DNA of 47,472 nucleotides from NCBI GenBank assembly GCA_947259645.1, contig CAMYND010000013.1, forward strand, positions 1-47,472, given 5' to 3'. This document shows positions 1 to 8,086 of this stretch, one piece after another. The notes under the pieces were generated by a model. The model did not search any database and was not told the origin of the DNA. It saw only the letters and a program-made list of their open reading frames with translations. Positions within the stretch are counted from its first letter, which is position 1. Each line of letters opens with the position of its first letter. The translations under genes were made by a program, and so were the position numbers. The DNA is from Thermodesulfovibrionia bacterium. Lineage in GTDB: Bacteria; Nitrospirota; Thermodesulfovibrionia; UBA6902.

Positions 1-486
1 TTCAGACTCACCCACTGTTATGTTCCGTTTCGACATTTCGTAAAACGCTGAGAGCGGATCATGCGCCGGTTTATCAAAACTGAACTCAATAACTTCGTTA
101 TCACGGATGTTCCGAAAGGTGACCTTTTGCGGTTTTCCTTCAATACTCTTATGAAACTCACTTACCTTATGCCTTCTGTGTCTGCCCTCCCGGGTATTCA
201 GCACAAATTCTTTTGGGTAGCCGTCTGGATACATAGTGCTCTGGGCCCTGTCGTCCACCTTGTAAAAAAGGGATATGAACGGGGCTGATGTAGCATGGGT
301 TTTGACAATTATATTATCAGGAGAAACAGTATATTCAAGGACCGCCTGTCCAGCCTTGATCCCAGACCAGTATATGTTATAGGTAAATTTCTTGTGAACT
401 GTTTCTTCTGATTCGGCAGAAAATGACATGCTTAAGGCAGTGAGCAGCGTGAAAATCAGAATGAAAATTTTCTTCTCTTTTATCAT
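1..486 (-). CDS. DUF3108 periplasmic protein (3' end cut off by window edge)
   Basis: Partial gene: 162 codons are present and the C-terminus lies beyond the left edge. The protein opens with a charged MIKEKK followed by a hydrophobic stretch (about residues 7-23) ending near SFSAES, which looks like a Sec signal peptide. The mature part reads KFTYNIYWSGIKAGQA and later DPLSAFYEM, the pattern of DUF3108, a family of exported beta-rich proteins of unknown biochemical role. Its ATG overlaps the stop of the upstream heptosyltransferase gene in an ATGA arrangement (483-486), so the two are probably translationally coupled. The context suggests a cell-envelope job, but no function is established for the family. 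Confidence 0.8.
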   Translation of the reverse strand, partial: MIKEKKIFILIFTLLTALSMSFSAESEETVHKKFTYNIYWSGIKAGQAVLEYTVSPDNIIVKTHATSAPFISLFYKVDDRAQSTMYPDGYPKEFVLNTREGRHRRHKVSEFHKSIEGKPQKVTFRNIRDNEVIEFSFDKPAHDPLSAFYEMSKRNITVGESE

Positions 487-1559
487 AAATGCACCTCTAA
501 TGCTTTATAGACTGAATTAATGGAAATGTTTTTCATACATGCGAGATCCGTGCAGTCTCTTTTCCGGCATGGCCTGCAGGGAGTTGAGCTCTGAAGGACT
601 GACAGCTTTGTATCTGTTTGCCACCCGTAGGGCCCTGTTTTTATCGGATCGGTTGGACCAAAAATGGCCACTACTGGTTTGCCCAGTGCAGCCGCAATAT
701 GCATGGGGCCGGTATCGTTGCTGACCACTGCTGATGCTCCTGATAGTAAGGCGACAAGATCTTTTAGTTCTGTTTTTCCGCACAGGTTAATATTCTTATT
801 GGAAACGGTTTTATTTTTTTTCTTTATAGCCCCCTGTTCTGAGGAAGAGTCAGGCCGGAATGCCGGTTTATTGGCGAGACTGTGCAGTATTTTTTTTGCG
901 ATTCGGTTGTCTCCCCTGCTGCCAGCAATAACACAGGGTTTGTTGATCTTTGAAATCAGGGCAGCAAAATTATCAGCAGGCCATCTCTTGCTGGACCATC
1001 TGGCTGAGGGAATTATCACGACATAGTCTGTTACCCCGCTGAGCAGTTCTTTAACCCTCTTTTCCGCTTCCCTGTCAACATGGAGGGGGAATTCCGCTTT
1101 TCCTGCCTTGGCGCCGATCGCCTCTGCAACGGCAAGGCACTTGTCCACGGCGTGCAGGTTCTCAGGTACGGTCACCTTTTTGTCATAAAAAAATTTACTG
1201 CCCTCGCGCGCCCGCGCAAACCCAACAGTTAGTGTCGAGTCCGTGGAAAAGGCGATGAGACCGCTTCTGAGCAGGCCCTGTAAGTCAATAACCATATCAT
1301 AATGTTTGGATTTTAATTTTTTTCTGAGAGTTGTTAACTCGGCCACTGTTTCCGGGATTTTTCTTATCTTTTTCCAGGAGTCTTTATTCAGAAGGATAAG
1401 GTTCTCAATAAGGGGGTTTCCTTTGAGCAAGCCTTCAAAGTTTCTGCTTAATACCCAGTCGACATGGGCCCCGGCAAAGGAACTTTTGACGGCCTGTAAA
1501 AAGGGGAGGGCATGTACTACATCACCCAAAGAACTGGGTTTTATGACAAGTATCTTCAT
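483..1559 (-). CDS. waaC: Lipopolysaccharide heptosyltransferase I-like (GT9)
   Basis: Predicted to transfer the first L,D-heptose from ADP-heptose onto Kdo of the LPS inner core, at the cytoplasmic face of the inner membrane. The 358-residue protein starts MKILVIKPSSLGDVVHALP, the classic GT9/WaaC N-terminus. It carries the donor-site block SNDTGPMH...GPTDP near residues 280-305. The open frame extends 44 codons further upstream, but that extension looks non-coding and the family begins exactly at this Met. A polar Ser/Lys/Asn-rich insert (about residues 230-255, around SSSEQGAIKKKNKT) interrupts the C-terminal Rossmann domain. A cysteine-rich CRPCRKRDC follows near the end. The stop overlaps the start of the DUF3108 gene. 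WaaC is preferred over other GT9 members by the N-terminus and by the waaF neighbour. Confidence 0.85.
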   Translation of the reverse strand: MKILVIKPSSLGDVVHALPFLQAVKSSFAGAHVDWVLSRNFEGLLKGNPLIENLILLNKDSWKKIRKIPETVAELTTLRKKLKSKHYDMVIDLQGLLRSGLIAFSTDSTLTVGFARAREGSKFFYDKKVTVPENLHAVDKCLAVAEAIGAKAGKAEFPLHVDREAEKRVKELLSGVTDYVVIIPSARWSSKRWPADNFAALISKINKPCVIAGSRGDNRIAKKILHSLANKPAFRPDSSSEQGAIKKKNKTVSNKNINLCGKTELKDLVALLSGASAVVSNDTGPMHIAAALGKPVVAIFGPTDPIKTGPYGWQTDTKLSVLQSSTPCRPCRKRDCTDLACMKNISINSVYKALEVHL

Positions 1560-1684
1560 CTGTTTATCTGAATGAGTTACCCATAGGCTGATTAATATCA
1601 GATAGTTTAATGAAATACACTGCTGATTATCAATATGCGGGGAGATCAGATTCAAATTATCCTGAACGGGGCTCTTGGAGATAC

Positions 1685-2281
1685 ATGACAATGTTAAGCG
1701 CTGAATTTGACGGCAAAGCCCCCACTTGTTACGCTATGAGTATGAATGACAAACATGTCCACTACTTTGCGTACGGATCCAACATGCATCCATTCCGCAT
1801 GCGCAACAGAGTGCCTTCAGCGCTGAACATTGACATTGCGTACCTTGAAAACCATTCTCTCTGTTTTCACAAGAGAGGCTGGAGCGACGGATCAGGAAAA
1901 TGCAATGCTTTTTTTGCCGGTAGTTCTGATGATAGTGTCATTGGTGTTGTTTACCGGCTGCATGAATCAGAGAGGCATCTCCTGGACAGGTATGAAGGCG
2001 TTGGAAATGGGTATGAGATAGCAAATGTAAGGGTGTTTTCCGAGAGCAGGGAATATGCTGCATTTACCTATATGGCTGCTGAATCGCACATTGACGAGGC
2101 CATTTCTCCCTATTCATGGTATAAACAGTACGTGGTTCACGGTGCGCTTTACCATAAATTGCCTGATCCATACATTGCAAGGATCAGGGAGGTTGAGGCG
2201 ATCAGTGACCCGGATCAGGACCGTGCAGAAAAAGAGTTTGCAGTGGTTCGATCTTTTTCAGAGAGCGTTCTGCCGGGCTGA
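1685..2281 (+). CDS. Gamma-glutamylcyclotransferase / AIG2-like protein
   Basis: The core motif YFAYGSNM, with LDRYEG further on (likely catalytic Glu) and YEIANVRV, marks the GGCT/AIG2-like fold. These enzymes cyclise gamma-glutamyl amines or peptides to 5-oxoproline, and the substrate here cannot be told from sequence. The start is uncertain. ATG 1685 has TTGGAG four bases upstream and gives an N-terminal extension before the conserved YFAYGSNM. ATG 1736 or 1742 would give the usual short N-terminus but lack a clear ribosome-binding site. It lies between the divergent waaC and the convergent waaF-gmhB gene, and its last 24 bases overlap the end of the latter on the other strand. A short palindrome CTGAT-TAAT-ATCAG (1588-1601) sits in the divergent gap to waaC. 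Nothing ties its function to LPS. Confidence 0.75.
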   Translation: MTMLSAEFDGKAPTCYAMSMNDKHVHYFAYGSNMHPFRMRNRVPSALNIDIAYLENHSLCFHKRGWSDGSGKCNAFFAGSSDDSVIGVVYRLHESERHLLDRYEGVGNGYEIANVRVFSESREYAAFTYMAAESHIDEAISPYSWYKQYVVHGALYHKLPDPYIARIREVEAISDPDQDRAEKEFAVVRSFSESVLPG

Positions 2282-3844
2282 CACTTCTTCAGATTCTCTC
2301 TGCAGTATCCAGCCAACAGCATCGTCTAAATTTTCTGCTATGTAGGAAGCTGATGAGTCTTCCAGGAGAGGGGTTGATGAAAGTAACACTCCTGTGGCCC
2401 CTGCATTATGCGCAAGAAGGACATCTGATTCCTTGTCACCGATAACATAGGACCTTCTGAGGTTGATCCGGTGTCTGAGGCAGGCTTTCCGGATCATCAG
2501 GGGTTCCGGCTTTCTGCAGGAACAGCCATCATCGGGATGGTGGGGGCAGTAAAAAAAATCTTCAATCCCAAGCTTTTCCTTCAGGGAGGTGTTCGAATCT
2601 TTCACAAACTGCTCGTCTACAATTCCCCGGGCAATGCCGGACTGGTTTGTTATTCCGATAAGCATGAACCCCGCCTTTACCAGCCGGGTCAGGCTCTGTT
2701 TTGTTTTTGGAAGGATTACGAGGTTGTCAAAGCTATTCAGGTAATGTTTGTCTTCGATAAGTGTCCCGTCCTTGTCAAGGAATACAGCAGGCTTTTCAGG
2801 GATGAGATTCTTAACTGTCTCGAGCACTTCTCCTGCGCTGATGTCAGCCATGCACCTGACGTGGCCTTCAGGGCACTCACGCTCCATACAGGGAGAGCAG
2901 GAAAGGCCCTTGGAAATGACCCTGTGACCCTCGCCAACAGGACCTGTGGCAGCGCTCCTGGTTGAACCGAAAATAGCGATGGTCGGAACAAACAGCGCTG
3001 AAGACATATGCATGGGTCCGGAATCGTTTGTGACAAAGAGTGTGCATTCTGAGATAAGCGCGGCAAGTTCCCGGAGGCTTGTTTTGCCCGACATCAGCAG
3101 GATATCTGAATCAATATTATTCAGACCAGTCTTTTTTGTTTCAGCAATAATTTCGCGGGCAATTTCGACCTCCGCAGCGCTGCCGACAAGAACAACATGG
3201 CCCTTTAAATCAGAGATTATTCCCTTTATGAGCTCTGCAAACCGCTCAGGGAGCCATCTCTTTGCAGAGCCGTATGTTGCGCCGGGGTTAATACCGATCA
3301 ATGGAGACCCATTCCCGGGAAAAGCTGACCTGAGAAGGCTTCTTGCCCATGCGCGTTCCTTATTTGTCAGGTTTATATAAGGCTCGGTCTCAACTGTTTC
3401 AATGCTTGCCGAGTTCACAAGGTTCAAGTAATAATAAACCTGATGCTCTTCACGGATACTGTCTGTTACAGGGATCGCACTGGTAAGGAGAAAACCCCGC
3501 CAGTCTCTTCTATATCCGATCCTTACAGGAATTCGAGCCAGCCATGTTATGAACGCCGCGTCAAAGGCGTTCTGGAGGAGTATCGCATGGTCGAAGTTGT
3601 TCTTTCGAAGCAATTTGGCAAGGCGCAACTTTCCGGCAAGCCCGCTGAACCGCTCTTCATACAGGATTACTTCATCAATATCCGGACTTGCAATAAATAT
3701 TTCGGCGGTCCATGGTTTTGCAAGAAGGCAGATATGCGCCTTTGGATAAGCTCTTCGGATGGACTTTATTGCCGGTATGGTTAATACAGCGTCTCCAATC
3801 CAGTTTACGCCGCGAATCAGTATTCTTTCTGGTGTATCAGCCAT
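2258..3844 (-). CDS. waaF-gmhB: Fused heptosyltransferase II (WaaF) and heptose-1,7-bisphosphate phosphatase (GmhB)
   Basis: A 528-residue two-domain protein. Residues about 1-345 are a GT9 heptosyltransferase: N-terminus ILIRGVNWIGDAVLTIPA, then NPGATYGSAKRWL and TNDSGPMHMSSAL, all typical of WaaF, which adds the second inner-core heptose. Residues about 352-515 are an HAD phosphatase with FLDKDGTL (nucleophile D357, acid D359), TNQSG and GDKESD. It also has the zinc-binding CPHHPDDGCSCRKP that distinguishes GmhB from histidinol phosphatase. GmhB dephosphorylates D-glycero-manno-heptose 1,7-bisphosphate on the way to ADP-heptose. The two activities are normally separate proteins and are not consecutive steps. 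The frame is open throughout, so the fusion is not an assembly of two ORFs. ATG 3844 starts exactly at the conserved N-terminus. Confidence 0.9.
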   Translation of the reverse strand: MADTPERILIRGVNWIGDAVLTIPAIKSIRRAYPKAHICLLAKPWTAEIFIASPDIDEVILYEERFSGLAGKLRLAKLLRKNNFDHAILLQNAFDAAFITWLARIPVRIGYRRDWRGFLLTSAIPVTDSIREEHQVYYYLNLVNSASIETVETEPYINLTNKERAWARSLLRSAFPGNGSPLIGINPGATYGSAKRWLPERFAELIKGIISDLKGHVVLVGSAAEVEIAREIIAETKKTGLNNIDSDILLMSGKTSLRELAALISECTLFVTNDSGPMHMSSALFVPTIAIFGSTRSAATGPVGEGHRVISKGLSCSPCMERECPEGHVRCMADISAGEVLETVKNLIPEKPAVFLDKDGTLIEDKHYLNSFDNLVILPKTKQSLTRLVKAGFMLIGITNQSGIARGIVDEQFVKDSNTSLKEKLGIEDFFYCPHHPDDGCSCRKPEPLMIRKACLRHRINLRRSYVIGDKESDVLLAHNAGATGVLLSSTPLLEDSSASYIAENLDDAVGWILQRESEEVSARQNAL

Positions 3845-3868
3845 GGATGCGGTACCTGATTTATCTGC

Positions 3869-3885
3869 TTCAGCAAGTTGCTGAA
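3869..3885. promoter_or_regulatory. Palindrome upstream of waaF-gmhB
   Basis: TTCAGCAA-G-TTGCTGAA is a perfect 8-bp dyad around one base. It lies 25-41 bases upstream of the waaF-gmhB ATG in the short gap to the lon gene. It could be an operator or a small mRNA hairpin; no known regulator is recognised. Confidence 0.4.
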
Positions 3886-3923
3886 AAATAAATGTTATGA
3901 AGTGCCAGACTTTTTATAAACAG

Positions 3924-3941
3924 TGCCGGAAACTGCCGGCA
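3924..3941 (-). terminator. Weak hairpin downstream of lon
   Basis: TGCCGG, six bases, CCGGCA forms a 6-bp GC-rich stem about 55 bases beyond the lon stop. Read on the minus strand it is followed only by CTGTTTATA, so the U-tract is poor. It may be a weak terminator separating lon from waaF-gmhB. Confidence 0.3.
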
Positions 3942-3997
3942 GGAAGCCGAAACAGGCGGCACAGTATTCGTGAACAGGGAATCAGGGACACAAACTG

Positions 3998-6565
3998 TTA
4001 CTTTTTCTTTCCCTTCTTTCCTTTGCTCCCGGTGGTCTTTTTTCTAACGGTTTTTTTCTTCGTGACCTTTTTCTTTGCAGCCTGCTTCTTCGCGACCGTT
4101 TTCCTGGCAGGTGTTTTCTTAGTGACCTTCTTCTTAACGGTCTTTTTCTTCGTGGCCTTTTTCCGGGGCTTATTATTGGTTCCCTGCTCACTCTTGAGGG
4201 CATCTGCCAGTTCCTTCAGCTCCCGGGCAACAAGAAAATTAAACGTGCCTTTGGGATAGGCACCATCCTTTTTTATCTCACCAGGGGTCTTCCCGGTCAG
4301 AATTTCTATCCCGTCTTCAACATTATCAATCGAGTAGAGGTTAAACGTGCCGCTCACTATGGAATCTATAACCTCTTTTCTCAGCATGAGATGCTTTACA
4401 TTTTTCTCCGGTATTATGACACCATGTTTACCATCGAGACCGTCGAGTTTGCAGAGTTCGAAAAATCCCTCAATTTTCTCATTAACACCACCGATGGGCT
4501 GAACATCTCCATGCTGGTTCATTGATCCGGTGATCGCAAATGACTGCTTTATCGGCACGCCCGAGATGCTGCTCAATATCGCGTAGACTTCGGCGCAGGT
4601 GGCGCTGTCTCCTTCTACTCCCCCATATAACTGTTCAAAGGTCAGTGATGCCGTCAGGCTGAGAGAATGTCGTGTCGCGTATTTTCCGCCGAGGTATGCG
4701 GTGAGAGTCAGTATCGCTTTTTCATGGATCTTGCCGCTCATCTTTGTTTCCCGTTCGATGTTCACTATCCCTGCCCGTCCTGCGTATGTCCGTGCCGTGA
4801 TCCTCGAGGGTGTGCCGAAACGGTAATCACCAAGGTCAAGCACGGACAGTCCGTTAATCTGTCCAACAACTGAACCTTCCGTAGCAATGAGTATCGTGCC
4901 TTCTCTTGTTGCCTCCAGAATTTTCTTCTCTACCTTATTGACGCGGTACCTTCTTTCTTCAAGAGCTTTGTCAACATCTTCAGACGAGACAACTGAGCTT
5001 TTGCGATACCGTGACCAGTGGTCTGCCTCTTTGAGCAGGTCCGCGATCTCACTGAATTTTGCGGAAAGCTTCTGCTGGTGCTCGGCAAGTCTGGAGCTGT
5101 GCTCGATAACACGCGCAACAGCGTCCCTGTCAAATGCCAACAGGTTTCGTTCTTTGCATTTTGTCTGAATAAAGCTGGCATATTTCAGAGTGTTCTCATC
5201 GTTTCTGTCCATACGGTTTTCGTAGTCCGCCTTGATCTTAAAGAGCTCTCTGTACTCTTCGTCAAGGTTATAGAGGAGGTAATACAGGTGCGGGTTTCCG
5301 ACGAGGATGATTTTGACATTAAAGGGGATTGGCTGCGGTCTGAGCGAGACAGTAGACATGAGGCGGTACTGTTCCCACACATCTTCAATCTTAATTTCCT
5401 TTTCCTTTATTGTCCGTTTGAGTGAGTCATAGGAAAAGATATTTTTCAGCAGCTCGAGGGCATCAATCACCAGATACCCGCCATTTGCCTGCTGGAGCGA
5501 GCCGGGTTTGATCATCGTGAGATCAGTAGTCGCCACTCCGTACTGAAGTTTGTGCTCAACCCTCCCAAAGAGATTGTAATACGTCGGGTTATTTTCTATG
5601 ACCACCGGAGCTCCTTCCAAATCCTTGTTGTCAACAAAGGCGTTGACCTTGTATCTCACAAATGAAGGCTCTGACTTTGAAGGCTTCATCATAGGCAGTG
5701 CCTGGGGCTGCTCCTCCTGGGGCTTAAAGTCATCGAGATGTTCGAGGATGTCCTCTTTTACCTCGTTCAAATAGCTGGTTATCTCATCATTGTCTTTATA
5801 TTTATTGTTAATCTCATCTATTCTGTGGCCGATCGCGGAAAGTGTTGCCTGCCTTTCCAGGTCTTTCATCACCTCCCTGATCTTTTTCTCCTCTTCCCTG
5901 ACCACCCTGATCGCGTCGTCAAGTTTTTCCTGAAGCTCCTTGCCGATCGTTTCCACTTTCTTTTTCACCGTTGGCTCAAGGGCCTCGTACTCCTCTTCAC
6001 TCAAGGTTTCTCCTGTTGTTTTTACCGGGACGAGGGCTAGCCCGCTCACTGATTTCCGGAGAGTGAAGTCCTTGCTCTTCGCTTCTTTTTCGAGATCGGT
6101 AAAATACTTCTTCTGCTTTTGCTGAAAATCTTCCAGTATTTTTGTCCGCTGTTTTTCGTACTCCTTTGACTCGAATATCTTTGGTATTTCCTGACGAAGT
6201 TCTGTGATGACCTCCTCCATCTCTTTCCGGAACTGTGATCCTGTTCCGGAAGACAGGCTGATGGCCCTCGGAATGTCCTGGTGCTTGAAGTTGTGCACAT
6301 AACAGAAATCAGGAGGGACGGACTCTTTCTTTGCCTTGTCGTTCAGAATGGACTTTATCGTGGTCAATTTACCCGTGCCGCTTTCGCCGAGGATATAAAT
6401 ATTAAATCCATGGCTGTCAATTCCGAGGCCAAAATCCAGTGCGCTCAGAGCTCTCTGCTGTCCGATTGTTTCCTGCAGGGAAGATATGTCATCAGTAGTC
6501 TTGAAAGGGAGCTGAGAAGGCTCACAGCAGAAGTAGAGTTCGTCTTGCTCGATTTTTCTTAACAT
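3998..6565 (-). CDS. Lon-family (S16) ATP-dependent protease with lysine-rich C-terminal tail
   Basis: An 855-residue AAA+ protease of the Lon-related type lacking the classical LonA N-domain. The Walker A is GESGTGK at 60-66. A long charged, probably coiled-coil insert spans roughly 130-300. GGYLVIDALELL is a Walker B-like element. The S16 domain has catalytic Ser654 in GDSAT and Lys697 in GGVNEKIEG; the 43-residue spacing equals that of E. coli Lon S679/K722. Residues about 799-855 form a tail made almost only of K, T, R, A and V (KKVTKK, ARKTVAKK, GKKGKKK). It resembles histone H1-like or AlgP-like DNA-binding tails and is foreign to the family core. The start is well supported: GGAGG lies 7 bases upstream of ATG 6565. 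The family is usually assigned to protein quality control. The tail suggests nucleic-acid or polyanion binding, which is inference. Confidence 0.9.
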   Translation of the reverse strand: MLRKIEQDELYFCCEPSQLPFKTTDDISSLQETIGQQRALSALDFGLGIDSHGFNIYILGESGTGKLTTIKSILNDKAKKESVPPDFCYVHNFKHQDIPRAISLSSGTGSQFRKEMEEVITELRQEIPKIFESKEYEKQRTKILEDFQQKQKKYFTDLEKEAKSKDFTLRKSVSGLALVPVKTTGETLSEEEYEALEPTVKKKVETIGKELQEKLDDAIRVVREEEKKIREVMKDLERQATLSAIGHRIDEINNKYKDNDEITSYLNEVKEDILEHLDDFKPQEEQPQALPMMKPSKSEPSFVRYKVNAFVDNKDLEGAPVVIENNPTYYNLFGRVEHKLQYGVATTDLTMIKPGSLQQANGGYLVIDALELLKNIFSYDSLKRTIKEKEIKIEDVWEQYRLMSTVSLRPQPIPFNVKIILVGNPHLYYLLYNLDEEYRELFKIKADYENRMDRNDENTLKYASFIQTKCKERNLLAFDRDAVARVIEHSSRLAEHQQKLSAKFSEIADLLKEADHWSRYRKSSVVSSEDVDKALEERRYRVNKVEKKILEATREGTILIATEGSVVGQINGLSVLDLGDYRFGTPSRITARTYAGRAGIVNIERETKMSGKIHEKAILTLTAYLGGKYATRHSLSLTASLTFEQLYGGVEGDSATCAEVYAILSSISGVPIKQSFAITGSMNQHGDVQPIGGVNEKIEGFFELCKLDGLDGKHGVIIPEKNVKHLMLRKEVIDSIVSGTFNLYSIDNVEDGIEILTGKTPGEIKKDGAYPKGTFNFLVARELKELADALKSEQGTNNKPRKKATKKKTVKKKVTKKTPARKTVAKKQAAKKKVTKKKTVRKKTTGSKGKKGKKK

Positions 6566-6769
6566 AGGTTGACCTCCGGAATTAATGCAATGTTTAAATG
6601 TTCGTAATCGTAATAATGAAAAAAATAAGAGTTGTTCACATTATATCGTTGATCTATAGCCATGACAAGTGTTTTTTTGTTTTTGTAGAGCGTTGTGAAG
6701 GTGTGAGAGGGTGTAATCAAGGTTTTTCGTGACAGTCAGAGAGAGCTTTTTTTGTGCCCTGAGGGACTT

Positions 6770-7645
6770 TCAGCCTCTGGGGTGATGTTTCTTGTGAACT
6801 TTAATCAGTCTTTCCGGAGTGACCTTGGTATATATCTGTGTCGTTGATATGTCAGTGTGGCCGAGCATTTTCTGCAATGCCCTCAGGTCAGCACCGCCCT
6901 CAAGAAGGTGGCTGGCAAAACAGTGCCTCAATGTGTGCGGGGAAACCCGGATGGACAACTCGTTTGAATATTTTTTAATGAGCTGCCAGAGACGCTGCCT
7001 GGTCATAGGTTTGCCGCCTTTTGCAAGAAACAGAAACGGGCTTGTTCTTTTTCTCAGAAGCTGGGGCCGCGACTCTGAAATATATTTTTTTACTGTGTCA
7101 AGAGCGGTTTCATTCATCGGGACGACCCGCTCTTTGGAGCCTTTTCCGATTATCGTAATAAAACCGGCCTCAAAATTAATGTCGCCCATCTTGATATGAA
7201 TGACCTCACTTGCCCTCAAACCCGAGGAATAGATCATTTCCAACATTGCCCGGTCACGGAGCGAAAGCTTTTTGCCTTCTGGCTGGTTGAGAAGAGAAGA
7301 GACCTCGTCAATGCCGACAATCCTGGGAACGCGCTTCCAGCCCCTGGGTGTTGAAACATTTTCAACGGGATCTTCCTGGAATATTCCTTCTAACAGCATG
7401 AACCTGCAGAACCCGCGAAGGGCAGCGATATTTCTGGCCAGTGTTGCTGACTGGTTCCCTGCATCGCGGAGATGGCTCAGGAAATCAGTCACGTCACTTC
7501 TCTGGAATTCAGTCAGGGATCTGCCGGACTTGTCGAGAAAGTGCTTGAATTTCCGGATATCTCTCCTGTAGGCTTCCAGCGTGTTCAGAGAAAGCCCTTT
7601 TTCAACACTCAGGTAATTCAGGAATTGTTCAAGGGGAGCGGACAT
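6770..7645 (-). CDS. xerD: Site-specific tyrosine recombinase XerD
   Basis: A 291-residue recombinase, normal for XerC/XerD, which resolves chromosome dimers at dif with FtsK. An N-terminal SAM-like DNA-binding domain (about 1-85) opens LEQFLNYLSVEKGLS. It is followed by the catalytic domain with R144 (SGLRASE), K168 (GKGSKER), H237 and R240 (HTLRH), H263 (LGH) and Y272 (TQIYT). The complete catalytic set indicates an active enzyme. XerD is preferred over XerC by its overall pattern, but the assignment between the two is less certain than the family. It is divergent from mraZ, and no attachment site or phage gene is nearby, so it is a housekeeping recombinase rather than an integrase. Confidence 0.9.
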   Translation of the reverse strand: MSAPLEQFLNYLSVEKGLSLNTLEAYRRDIRKFKHFLDKSGRSLTEFQRSDVTDFLSHLRDAGNQSATLARNIAALRGFCRFMLLEGIFQEDPVENVSTPRGWKRVPRIVGIDEVSSLLNQPEGKKLSLRDRAMLEMIYSSGLRASEVIHIKMGDINFEAGFITIIGKGSKERVVPMNETALDTVKKYISESRPQLLRKRTSPFLFLAKGGKPMTRQRLWQLIKKYSNELSIRVSPHTLRHCFASHLLEGGADLRALQKMLGHTDISTTQIYTKVTPERLIKVHKKHHPRG

Positions 7646-8010
7646 TTATTTGAGGATACCTTATAGATAATGGCAGGCGCAAGATTTTTTTATTATTCTG
7701 TGGTTATGGAAGGCCACAACAGAGAAGAGTAAATCACTGATGAACTGATACAAACACTTCAGGGGCTGGATATAGTTATGGTTGCAGCTGATTTTATATC
7801 TGTGTTAGATTAATTAACAGCTGGCTATGATGAAATTGAGGAGAGATATTCTGCCTGACTTGTGATATCCCTCAGCCGATTATGCAGTAAATAGAGAAAT
7901 ATGTTCTATTTTTTTACATTAAACATCATAGCCAATGTGCCCATAATTAGTGCCTTAGAGGCATTGATACCACAAAATATTGTGACTCACCCCTTTTAGT
8001 GATTTTTCTC
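7646..8010. other. Intergenic region between xerD and the mraZ promoter
   Basis: About 365 AT-rich bases between the divergent xerD and mraZ. No convincing gene: all frames are broken by stops within about 35 codons. Short readable stretches such as DELIQTLQGLDIVMVAADF (near 7738-7795) could be a decayed gene but match no family I recognise. It contains an 11-bp inverted repeat pair (listed separately). Confidence 0.5.
7822..7934. repeat. 11-bp inverted repeat bracketing a 91-bp spacer
   Basis: TGGCTATGATG at 7822-7832 is perfectly inverted as CATCATAGCCA at 7924-7934. The 113-bp unit is AT-rich and non-coding. It could be the ends of a small decayed mobile unit or a cruciform-forming sequence. 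No target-site duplication is evident. Confidence 0.4.
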
Positions 8011-8040
8011 TTGACAACCCCTTGACAACCCCCATATACT
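8011..8040 (+). promoter_or_regulatory. Sigma-70 promoter of the dcw cluster
   Basis: A perfect -35 TTGACA (8011-8016) and -10 TATACT (8035-8040) are 18 bases apart, predicting a start near 8046-8048. The -35 lies in a tandem 11-bp duplication, TTGACAACCCC twice (8011-8021 and 8022-8032). The second copy is too close to the -10 (7 bases) to serve as its -35. This is the only clear promoter before mraZ and probably drives the whole cluster. Confidence 0.8.
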
Positions 8041-8045
8041 TTGTA

Positions 8046-8064
8046 AGTGGGAGAAATTCCCACT
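8046..8064. promoter_or_regulatory. Candidate MraZ operator (inverted TGGGA pair)
   Basis: AGTGGGA-GAAAT-TCCCACT is a perfect 7-bp dyad with a 5-bp spacer, immediately at the predicted transcription start. Known MraZ boxes are direct TGGGN repeats separated by 5 bases; here the TGGGA units keep the 5-base spacing but face each other. Two looser T-initial pentamers, TGCCT (8068) and TGGAG (8078), continue the 10-base periodicity. Autoregulation by MraZ is inferred from position and motif. Confidence 0.55.
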
Positions 8065-8086
8065 AAGTGCCTGAATGTGGAGGAAG

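Noticed and set aside
1560-1691. 44-codon N-terminal extension of the WaaC-like gene
   Set aside because: GT9 proteins begin at MKILVIKPSSLGD; the extension has no domain and occupies the divergent promoter gap.
6770-7645. Tyrosine recombinase considered as a phage or island integrase
   Set aside because: Length and motifs fit XerC/XerD, and no att-like repeats, tRNA or mobile genes are adjacent.
8022-8027. Second TTGACA as -35 of another promoter
   Set aside because: It is only 7 bases from TATACT, and no -10 lies at the right distance downstream.
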